The notes beneath the pieces were generated by a model that saw only the letters and a list, made by a program, of their open reading frames with translations, was not told the DNA's origin and ran no database searches. The translations under genes were made by a program, and so were the position numbers. A stretch of DNA of 64,000 nt from Paenibacillus sp. P25 (GTDB taxonomy: Bacteria; Bacillota; Bacilli; Paenibacillales; NBRC-103111). Of this stretch, positions 56,175-64,000 are shown piece after piece. The stretch is taken from positions 6,014,001 through 6,078,000 of the forward strand of contig CP085629.1 of assembly GCA_024704175.1 (NCBI GenBank). Reading direction: 5' to 3'. How positions within the stretch are numbered: the stretch's first letter is position 1; each line of letters opens with the position of its first letter.

Positions 56175-57111
56175 TTAACCGCATTTGATCCCTGCTTCCG
56201 GCTCGGCGAGTGACTGCCCTCTCCCGCTTGCCCCTTTCTTCGCCTTGCTCCGGTAGGCCGCAAAGAAAATCCCCAGACAAATGAGCAAAGCGCCGACCGC
56301 AATGTTGGAAGTGAGGGGCTCATCGAGCTGCGAGCCAGCCGAAAAAGAGTCCCAACAGCGGAACGGCCATCAAGGTCATGGAAGCCGTGGAGGCTTCGAT
56401 TTGGCCCAGTACCCAGAACCAGGCGACGAACGTAAAGGCGGTTGAGAAAATACCGTTGAACAGTAGTGACGCCGTGGAAGCGGCTCCCCAGTGAATCCCG
56501 GTCCAGGGTTCGGCGGCGACTGACACACAGAGCAGCATAGCCGAGCCGATGAGCAGCTGCCAGGAGGTCATCTTAATGATGTCATAATTCGCAAACCTCA
56601 CTTTGCTGAACAGATTGGCACACGCCCAGCAAACGGCCGACAGAATAATGAGAATTTGACCCAGGAGCACTTTGCTGACACCCGTATGAAACACCTGGGG
56701 CCCGAGGATGAACAGCAGGCCCGCTACCCCGAAGACTAGACCAATACTCTTCATGAGAGTTAACCTTTCGTTCAGGAAAAAATGGGCCAGCAGCGTCACG
56801 ATAATCGGCATCGAATAGACCAGCACGGAAGTCTGCCCCGAACTGACGAACCGCATGCCGTAAGTGAGCGGCCCGAAGTAGCCGAGCGACATCAGGAGGC
56901 TCATCGTCCCGATCGGGACCCAATCCTTCCCGGCGGGCACCCACGGCTTTCTTCGCAGCGACTGAAGGATGAATAAAGGGACGGCACCGATCAGCATCCG
57001 CAGCGCCGAGAACAAGAAGGGCGGGATGTCCTTTAGGCCTATTTTCATCGTCACCCAGGTATAGCCCCAAATCAACGTAACCATGACAATCAGCGAAACC
57101 ATTCGTATCAT
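56175..57111 (-). CDS. EamA/DMT-family transporter, one frame break
   Basis: ATG 57111. Ten helices in two EamA repeats: SLIVMVTLIWGYTWVTMKIGLKDIPPFLFSALRMLIGAVPLFIL and ILIILSAVCWACANLFSKVRF. The frame breaks near 56325 before the last helix; restoring it gives VGALLICLGIFFAAY and a basic tail ending at 56175. About 310 residues. EamA proteins export amino acids, nucleosides or small metabolites. Same direction as the aminotransferase, 120 bases upstream of it, so it may export the product of that pair. It has no SD stronger than AGGAGC. Confidence 0.85.
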
Positions 57112-57270
57112 ATCAATCTGCTCCTTTCCTATTCGTTGGGTTTATTCTAAAACTTAGAGCAGACTCGAAGTCAACAGGGAACCGGTCGTTTTCCATCCGG
57201 GCAAACACCCGGTCCATCCGCGACTGTCCGGCATACATTAGTGCCATAGGACATTCGAAGGAAAAGGGGT

Positions 57271-58370
57271 ATGTTCATGCCGAAACGCAGCCGTCCTGTC
57301 ATCGCCGTAACCGGCGGCGCTGGCAAGACGACGACGAAGGAAATGATCGCTTCCATTTTGCGAACCCGTTGGAAGGTATTCAAATCGAATGCCAATGCGA
57401 ACCTGCCGGTCAATACGCGGCGGCACGCCAGACGGATCCGACCGAGCCACCGGGCGGCCGTCCTGGAATTCGGCATGCTGCGGCGCGGCCACATCAAGGC
57501 GCACTGCCTGGCGATGCGCCCCACGATCGGAGTGATCACCAACGTGGGCACGGCGCATATCGGTAATGTCGGGAACCGGGTCTCCGGTATCGCCCGCGTC
57601 AAGTCGGAGCTGATCCGGCATATGCATCCGAAGGGAACGCTGGTGCTGAATGCGGACGACCGAGGCTCCAAGCTGCTTAGAACGAAGGGCTTTCGAGGGA
57701 AGAAGCTCCGCATCGGGATCCATAGCAAAGCCGACTACAGGGCGCACGGCATCCGGACCTCACGCCGGGGCGTATCCTTTAAGGTAAGGCTGGACGGAAA
57801 AGACACTAGGTTCTTCATTCCGTGCTTGGGCCGGCATAACGTATACAATGCGCTGAATGCGATTGCCGTCACCCGCCGTCTCGGGTTCACGGCCCTGGAC
57901 ATCAGGAAAGGCCTCGCCCGCTACCCGATTCCAATCCGCAGACTGGTGCGGACGGAGTACGCCGAACCGGGTCACGCTGATCGACGATACGTTCAGCTCC
58001 AATCCGAACGCCTCCAAAGCGGCGCTGGACGTCCTGGCCTCACTCGGGCGAAAGCATACCGTCGCGGTGATCGGTTACATGAAGGATCTGGGCAAATACG
58101 CGGTCAAAGGCCATAAAGATGTAGGACGCCATGCCGCCCAGCCGCCGGGTCACCCGCTTGTTCACGGTCGGCGAGCTGGGCCGGCATATTGCCGCGGGAG
58201 CCAGGGAAGCGGGACTCCCGGCCAAACGGATCCGCAGCTTCCTGTCAAGACGCGGGCTGCATCCGGCGCTAAAGGCCGCCATCCGGCCGGATACCGCCAT
58301 CCTGGTGAAAGGTACCCACCTGCTGAAACTGGAGAAGACCGTCGCTTTCCTGAAGAAAAACGTAAGATGA
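57271..58370 (+). CDS. Mur ligase-like ATP-dependent ligase lacking the N-terminal domain, two frame breaks
   Basis: ATG 57271 with AAGGAAAAGGGG upstream. VIAVTGGAGKTTTKEMIASIL is the Mur ligase P-loop, LEFGMLRRGHIKAHCLAMRPTIGVITNVGTAHIGN is the MurF-type central motif, and LNADDRGSKLL and LGRHNVYNALNAIAVTRRLGF (HNxxNxxAA) follow. Breaks near 57968 and 58130; then IDDTFSSNPNASKAALDVLA (the D-x-YNANP box of MurF) and a C-terminal domain. About 367 residues against ~450 in MurF, because the UDP-substrate domain before the P-loop is absent. It is very Arg/Lys/His rich. Substrate therefore unknown; it may add an amino acid to a non-UDP acceptor. Confidence 0.8.
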
Positions 58371-58622
58371 GCACCTGCTGGGGTGCTGCCTGACCGAATG
58401 TTTCGGGCACAGTTGCAAAGCGCATGCCAAGGTGCGCCTTAACATGGCTTTTGAACGCAAAAAGAACCGTCTGCAGGGGAGCATGTCTTTCTCAACCTGT
58501 CTGACGGTTTTGTTTTTTGGTCTATCCTCCAATTACCCCAAGCATATTTTTCCTATTATACTCCATACTAAATTCGCATCGTTTTCGCAGACGAATCCGG
58601 AATGGAAGGAGATGTTTAGAAC

Positions 58623-59093
58623 GTGTTCCTCTCGAAATGCCTGATCGGTGTCATCCTTCTTCTGCTGATCCTGATTTTATCGCCCAAGAGAATGCATCTG
58701 TTCGAGTTCTTATTTAACGGCATGATCGTGATCTATCTGTACACCTATCTGTTCAGTATTCTCTCCAATATGAAGCTCGTAGAGGTCTCGACCGAGATGG
58801 ATAAAGCCCTTTCATCTATTCTGGTTCGTATGGTCATGAATCCGATTATCGTTTTACTATTTCTTCAGCTTTATCTGTCCTTGCGTTCGTTTTCGGCAAA
58901 AACGGTCTTGACCCTTGCCTTCTCCATTCTGCTCGCCGCTCTTCAATATGCCTCGAAATGGGCGGGTTTAATAGAACAATCGGACGGGGTAACAAAAGGG
59001 TCTGCTTTATTATGGTTCATGATCCTGCTGCTCTGTTTGACCGCTATGAAGGGGTTCCGCAGGATCATTAGAAAGGAGGAGCTCTCCCCGTGA
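58623..59093 (+). CDS. Integral membrane protein of unknown function
   Basis: GTG 58623 follows AAGGAGATG. 156 residues, four to five helices (FLSKCLIGVILLLLILILSPK, FLFNGMIVIYLYTYLFSILSN, ILVRMVMNPIIVLLFLQLYLSL, TVLTLAFSILLAALQYASKW) and a basic C-terminus. Its size and layout recall CBO0543-type proteins, although the signature NLYYP is absent. Lower GC than its neighbours. Overlaps or abuts the next membrane gene, so they are probably co-expressed. Confidence 0.7.
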   Translation: MFLSKCLIGVILLLLILILSPKRMHLFEFLFNGMIVIYLYTYLFSILSNMKLVEVSTEMDKALSSILVRMVMNPIIVLLFLQLYLSLRSFSAKTVLTLAFSILLAALQYASKWAGLIEQSDGVTKGSALLWFMILLLCLTAMKGFRRIIRKEELSP

Positions 59094-59597
59094 AACGCCG
59101 CCTTGCCTAAGCATTTTGACACCAACGAATGGTTTATTATAGGGGCGCTAATCTGCAGCTATGCTATGATAATCCCGCTTCGCAAACGATTTCCTTTATC
59201 CGTCTTCATCCTTATCCTCTTTTTCAGCATTACGTCCGCCAAACTGATGAATGCCACCATCGGAGTGCCTCCTTTCGATTTTTACGATAATAACGACTGG
59301 CCTGAGCTGGAGCTGTCGGACGTCCTGCTGCACTTCTTATATCCCCCATTCGCTTATTTGTTTGTGTATTTATACGACCGATGGAACATCAGGGGCATCT
59401 CTTTGCTGGTTTATATTCTGGGCTTTTCCTTATTTGGCATCGGTTTTGAAGTCATTTGCGATTGGGCTGGTGTGTATCAGTATAAAAAATGGAATTTATG
59501 GTGCTCCTTTGCTATTTACATATACAATCAATCTTTCTTACTTCTTTATTTCAGAATGCTGTTGAACCATTACAAAAAAAGCAAAGCTTCGTATTGA
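59091..59597 (+). CDS. Integral membrane protein of unknown function, possible frame break at the start
   Basis: The main frame opens at TTG 59103 (PKHFDTNEWFIIGALICSYAMII...) and gives about 164 residues with five helices and a DNNDWPELELSDVLLHFLYPPFAYLFVYLYDRW segment. A better start is GTG 59091, ten bases after AGGAGG and overlapping the previous stop. It would read KRRLPKHFDTNEWF if one C in GCCTTG is extra. The family resembles CBO0543-type proteins in its 'FLYPPFAYLFVYLYDRW' section. Function unknown. Confidence 0.68.
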
Positions 59598-59696
59598 AAA
59601 GTTGAGCCAGGACTTGAATTTGACAAAATAGGCGGAAGCCCGGCGGGTATCCGCCCATGCCCAGACCTGCGTCCCGTCATATATAAACAATAGGCT

Positions 59697-61179
59697 ATGG
59701 TCCAGTTAAAGGAATACACGGTTTCACCAAGCCTTAGAATCGTAGATGAGGTGACGGAAGTGTCGGATTACTCCTATAAATTTCGCTTTAAACCGGAGAG
59801 ATTCAAGGCGGGGAAGAACATGGGGAAAGGGCGCCGTTTTAAAGGAAAGGCAGCATCCCGCACTAGCCCGGGCGTCCGCCGCAGGGGCAAAAGAATCGCA
59901 GGCAGCAGTAGAAAGCGGCGTTCGGTCAAGCAAAATGTGCAGGTTACACGCATCGCCCCGCCGAATAATGAACCGAGCGTAGCGGTGAACCCGCTTAACG
60001 AGAAGATCATCGTCTCGGCCTATAACGCGGATCTTACTCCTCTCGGCTTCTCGCGTTCCACGGACGGGGGAAGACGTTCAAGAACCACATCCTGCCGCGT
60101 CCCAAGGGCTTCGAAGTCGCATCGGACCCTACGGTGGATTCCGGGTTCCCGCGGGGCCATCCGGCAAAGGCTTTTTCCTGCTCGGCGGGCTTGCGATCAA
60201 CGGCTCCGGAGAGGACGGAACCATCTACGTCCAGCGGTCGGTGAATAACGGCAGAACCTTCTCTCCACCGATCATCGTGAACAGGGGATTCGGGAATATA
60301 ATCTCCAACGACAAGCCTGTCGTAGCGGTGGATAAATCGGCGGCGAGCCCTTTTCTAGGGAATGCCTACATCAGCTATACCCGGTTCTTCGATGACGGGA
60401 GAGGCTCGGTCATCTTCTTCCAACGCTCGAAGGACGGGGGCAAAACCTGGTCGGCTCCCGTACAAATTTCGGATATCAAAGTGGGATTTCCCTTCGTCCA
60501 GGGCTCCAGTATCGGGGTAGGACTCGCCGGGGAGGTCTATGTCGCCTGGATTGACTTCGAGGACAGTGGCTCAGCCTTTCAGGTGCGGCGCTCGGACGAT
60601 GGCGGGATCACCTTCGGCCCGATCGTGACCGTCTCCGAAATCGATCCGATCTTCGATCCGTCGCCTGTGCCGGGATGGGACTTCCGGGTTCTCACCTTCG
60701 CCAATATCAGGGCGGATATATCCGGCAACTTCCCCAATACGGTCTATGCCGTATGGGACGATAAGCGGGCAGGCTCCAGCAATATCCTGCTGTCTCGTTC
60801 CACCGACGGCGGTGCTTCCTGGTCGGAGCCGATCCAGGTGGACGACAGCCGCGGCGGTACCCAGAACTTCTTCCCCGCTGTTACGGTTTCTCCGGGGACC
60901 GGGGATGTGCACGTGATCTATTATACGAACCGGTTGTCGAGGAGTCGGATCGATGTGTTCCTCGCGAAGTCAACGGACGGAGGCCGAACCTTCGAACCCA
61001 ATGTCCGGCTGACGACCAAATCGTTCGATCCTAATGCCGATCCCACCTTCGGCACGCCCAGCTCGTTTATCGGGGACTATATCAGTACGGCATCCAAAGG
61101 AAGAAGCGGTACCGCGTCGGTCTGGACGGATACCCGGACAGGTCAGCAGCAAATTTTCTCCGCAACCACGAACACCTAA
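59697..61179 (+). CDS. Asp-box (BNR) repeat protein, sialidase-like propeller, two frame breaks
   Basis: A basic N-terminus of about 80 residues (KGRRFKGKAASRTSPGVRRRGKR) comes before a beta-propeller. Six Asp boxes of the form SxDxGxTW/F are visible: RSTDGG-TF, RSVNNGRTF, RSKDGGKTW, RSDDGGITF, RSTDGGASW and KSTDGGRTF. Breaks near 60070 and 60155. The catalytic Arg triad and Tyr of true sialidases are not evident, so it may be a binding or structural propeller. There is no signal peptide. Start ATG 59697 lacks an SD; ATG 59820 (GGGGAAG upstream) is an alternative. Similar Paenibacillus proteins are annotated exo-alpha-sialidase or hypothetical. Confidence 0.7.
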
Positions 61180-61319
61180 AAAATAAAAAATTGAAATAGA
61201 CAAATCCATGTAAGCTGGATACTATATAAATTGGTTTTAGTTGTAATTACCATTTTTTGCAGAAGGCTTCTTCATATGGCTCAGGGAGAATACGGTAAAA
61301 TCCATGTAGGGGGATTCTT

Positions 61320-62001
61320 ATGCGGCCTTATCCGCCAGAGCGTATAACCGCGCTATTCCCTTGTTTTTCTTCCCTTACCCCGGAGGATTGGAAGTCCGTA
61401 CAGCTCCTATCGGTCGACCCGTCCACCGAACATTCGATTCATGAAGGGCATGTGCTGCAGCATGCTCTTTTTATTGTGCAGGGCCGCATCCGCATCTACA
61501 AGATCAGCGAGTCCGGCCGGGAGGTGACCCTATACCGGATTGGGGACGGGGAATGCTGCTCCCTCATGATGTGCAGTATCCTGGGAGAAATAGAGTACGA
61601 AGCTTCCGCCGAAGTGGAAACGAGGGCGGATATTCTGCTCGTGCCCATCCCCCGGTTCAAGCAGTGGCTGGACCAGTACAAGCCTCTGAAACAATTTATA
61701 TTCAAACAAATTTCCCAAAGAGTCATCGACGTGACCGGGGCTGCTCGACGATATTGCTTTCAAACCGATCCATCATCGGCTCGCCGAATTTCTCCTCAAG
61801 ATAACGGCAGACGGTTCGCAGCGGCTGTTCATCACACATGAGCGACTGTCCGTGGAGCTGGGAACGGCGCGCGAAGTGGTCAGCCGCACCTTGAAGGATT
61901 GGGAGAGGCAAGGCATCCTGCGGCTGGGAAGAGGGCGCATCGAGCTGATCCGCCGTACGGAGCTGGAGCCATTCGCGGCTAATGTGACAAAATCACGGTA
62001 A
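61320..62001 (+). CDS. Crp/Fnr-family regulator, one frame break
   Basis: ATG 61320 follows AGGGGGAT. cNMP-binding-type sensor: VLQHALFIVQGRIRIYKISESGREVTLYRIGDGECCSLMMCSILG, then the long dimer helix. A frame break near 61740 comes before LAEFLLKITADGSQ. The winged helix FITHERLSVELGTAREVVSRTLKDWERQGILRLGRGRIEL follows, ending at 62001. It has the Cys pair in ECCSLMMC but no FNR-type CxxC N-terminal cluster. The AhpD-like gene 63 bases downstream is the likely target, pointing to redox or oxidative-stress sensing. Confidence 0.85.
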
Positions 62002-62064
62002 ACCTCCGTTTCCCTCCCTATAATCAAGGGTGTATCCGAGCCAAATAATTGGGAGGGAACCCTG

Positions 62065-62455
62065 ATGAAACCTTATTACGACCCCGCCGATCTGAAGCGC
62101 ATTCCCGAGCTTGTCAAGCTGGCACCGCAAGCTTCGGCGTCCTTTTTTGCCTTCGAGCATGAAGTCTACCGCGCCCCGTCGGCACTTCCTTTAAAGACCA
62201 AAGAACTGATCGCTGTAGCCACAGCTCATGTTACCGGTTTGCCCTTACTGCATCGACGTTCATGTCCGAAAATATAAGGAGCTCGGCGGAACCCGGGAAG
62301 AAATCGTCGAAGCGCTACTGGTCGCCGCCTCCACGCGGGCCGGAGCCGTACTTAGCCACGGCGTTCAGGCGCTGCAAGCCTTCGAGGCAGGCGAAGAGCC
62401 TGCTTCCGGTCCGCGGCGGCCTGCGGCGGATTCACCGCCCAGTTGTTTTTGTTAA
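62065..62455 (+). CDS. Carboxymuconolactone decarboxylase/AhpD-like protein, one frame break
   Basis: ATG 62065 follows GGGAGGG. PELVKLAPQASASFFAFEHEVYR and LKTKELIAVATAHVTG lead to the redox centre CPYCIDVHVRKYKELGG (CxxC plus His, the AhpD-type peroxidase/disulfide site). Then EEIVEALLVAASTRAGAVLSHGVQAL. The frame breaks near 62238, just before CPYC. About 130 residues, the usual length. It is likely an alkylhydroperoxidase-like disulfide reductase. The Crp/Fnr gene upstream probably controls it. Confidence 0.87.
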
Positions 62456-62468
62456 GCAGGCACGCAAA

Positions 62469-62508
62469 AGGAGCTCGAACCCTGTGACGGGGCTCAAGCT
62501 CCTGTTTT
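62469..62508. terminator. Bidirectional terminator
   Basis: Arms AGGAGCT..GA.CCC / GGG..TC.AGCTCCT with a TGTGAC loop, AAAA in front and GTTTTGT behind, between the AhpD-like gene and the convergent transporter. Confidence 0.75.
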
Positions 62509-62544
62509 GTGTTTAAAATGGTTCAGTCGGTGATTAACCTTATG

Positions 62545-63889
62545 TTAATGCGTCAACCAGCGAAGCAGGAAAATCGCCAGCGTCACCGTAACCGCTCCGC
62601 CGATCCGCGTAGCCACTTGGGCGAAAGGCATCAGAACCAGCCGGTCGGACGCCGTCAGAATGGCGACATCCCCTGTGCCCCCCTTGGCCGCTGTGGGTAG
62701 CGGTGACAATCGCGGCTTCGATCGGGTACATGTTCATCCATTTGCCGACGAAGAATCCGCTGGCCACCATCGACAGCACCGTGACGAAGATCGTAATCAG
62801 ATACGCCGGGCTCAGCACGGAGATCAGGCTGTCCCACGGGGTGTTGTAAACGCCTACAGCGAGCAGCGGCGGGTAGGTTACGCCGATGACGAAGAAACGC
62901 TGCATCATTTGCGCCCCGTCTTCCAGCTCCTTCGGCGACCAGCCCAGGTACTTGATCAGCACCGCGGCAAAAAGCATCACGACCGGTCCCGGAAGGCCGA
63001 GGATCGCAGCGATATACGTACCGAACAAATAAAATCCGATGGACATCGCAGCACCGGTGATCATTTGCGTCAGATCAATCGGCTTCTTCTCTTTATCTTC
63101 AGCATGCATCAGCACATCGTCGTCCCCGCCTTTGACGAGGGTGCCGTTCCCGGACCATTCCGGTTTGCGCTCGCCCAGCTTCTTCAGCAGACCGGACAAA
63201 ATAATCGCGCTCAAGCTGCCCAGCATAACGGAAGGCAGGATTTGGGCGAAGGCTTGATCCTGCGTCATCTTCAGAATCTCCCCGTAACCAATGGAGAGTG
63301 GAACCGCACCCTCTCCCACGCCTCCGGCCATAATCGGAACAATAATGTAGAAAAAGGTTCGGAACGAGCCCAGCCCCAGCGACGTGCCGGTAGCCATCCC
63401 TACGCCGATCGCAACAATCGTACCGACCAGCAAGGGAACGAACATTTTGGCAATCGCTTTAATCATGAGATTACGGTTCATTCCGAGAACGCTTCCGCAG
63501 ATGACAATCGCGATGTAGACATAGAGGAAATTGGTCGTCTTCATGAAGGAGGTCACGGTATCAATGGCCGGCAAGGGAAGCGACTTATGCGCCACCATAT
63601 AGGATGGGACGAAAGTAGCCAGAATCGGCGCCCCGCCCAAATTTTTCAATACAGGAATGCGCTTTCCGATCTCGGCGAGCAGGAATCCGAACAGGGTCAT
63701 AATCGAGATGGCCCCGAGCATGTCCTTCGGGAATTTGCCCGCGTTAATGAGAAGATACACGACGGTGATAAACGGAATATAAACGCTTACAGGAATGACG
63801 CCGCCGATCTTGTAGCTCAGCACCTTTTTCCAGGTGGATTGCGGCTGTAAAGGCAGTTCGAGCGCCGGGTTCATTTTATCCGCTAACAT
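62545..63889 (-). CDS. 2-hydroxycarboxylate transporter (CitS/CimH/MaeN family), one frame break
   Basis: ATG 63889 follows AAGGAGG by seven bases. VLSYKIGGVIPVSVYIPFITVVYLL opens the 2HCT fold. The first GGxG re-entrant loop is IVPIMAGGVGEGAVPLSIGYG. The second, ATHSGQGGTGDVAILTASDR, is where the frame breaks (near 62690). With it restored the protein ends LAIFLLRWLTH at 62545, about 448 residues. Eleven helices. Members import citrate or malate with sodium or protons, or exchange them for lactate or acetate. No citrate lyase or two-component genes are adjacent, so the substrate is open. Confidence 0.92.
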
Positions 63890-64000
63890 AGGGTTGGCCT
63901 CCTTGGTTCTAACGATGACTGATTGGTTTCTATTGGTTTTGATAGCGCCTACAATATGAAGTATAGTGGATAACAGATGTGGCGAATATATTACGATCAA

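Noticed and set aside
1..64000. tRNA, rRNA, riboswitch or T-box
   Set aside because: I looked for cloverleaf ends, the T-box TGGNACC motif and common riboswitch cores by eye and recognised none. A covariance-model search would be decisive.

Overview
The window looks like chromosome of a high-GC member of the Paenibacillaceae (Paenibacillus or a close relative). Supporting this are AGGAGG-type ribosome binding sites, spore genes (a SleL/YaaH-type LysM-GH18 enzyme, a GerPC-like protein, DUF3231), a YesM/YesN-type two-component system with CUT1 sugar ABC genes, a YvfRSTU-type ABC/two-component operon, and many MFS pumps paired with small local repressors. No tRNA, rRNA, CRISPR array or prophage was recognised.

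The most pervasive feature is a high density of single-base frame breaks. About 30 otherwise well-conserved genes are split by one to three one-base indels, mostly in short G/C runs, with clean conserved protein on both sides and no in-frame stop codons of substitution type. I count roughly 45 breaks, or about one per 1.4 kb. This fits uncorrected sequencing indels better than gene decay, so I annotate these genes over their full span as CDS. I reserve 'pseudogene' for genes with larger damage.

Layout. 1-5 kb: LTA-synthase-like gene (cut by the window edge), ArsR plus MFS, small heat-shock protein, GerPC-like protein, aldo/keto reductase. 5-12 kb: AraC regulator, then an SDR-TetR pair and MFS pump that share a palindromic operator, a QorB-like/Rrf2 pair, and an HNH nuclease. 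12-16 kb: DUF2231 membrane protein, SGNH esterase convergent with a secreted pectate lyase. 16-24 kb: amino-acid permease, YvfRSTU-like operon, TetR/DHA2 efflux pair, UvrC-like GIY-YIG protein. 24-30 kb: hydrolase, spore cortex enzyme, AAG glycosylase, GyrI-like protein, complete IS3-family element. 30-35 kb: four-carbon acid sugar (D-threonate/D-erythronate type) cluster of PdxA2, DUF1537 kinase and KdgT-like permease under a PrpR-N regulator with a degenerate AAA+ domain. 35-37 kb: AT-richer island with an IS1595-type remnant, a ParB-like protein and a DUF3231 protein. 37-39 kb: TetR/MFS pair with matching operators.

39-47 kb holds a carbohydrate operon: histidine kinase, binding-protein-like protein, YesN-type regulator, then solute-binding lipoprotein and two permeases. 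With the pectate lyase and SGNH esterase it suggests plant polysaccharide use. 47-53 kb: CBO0543-type membrane proteins, an IF-3 paralogue, and a heterodimeric ABC exporter whose first half is a pseudogene interrupted by a 112-bp tandem repeat array. 53-57 kb: a compact aminotransferase / atypical hydroxyacid dehydrogenase / EamA-exporter cassette. 57-64 kb: a Mur-ligase-like protein without the N-terminal domain, two membrane proteins, an Asp-box (BNR) repeat protein, a Crp/Fnr regulator with an AhpD-like protein, and a 2-hydroxycarboxylate transporter.
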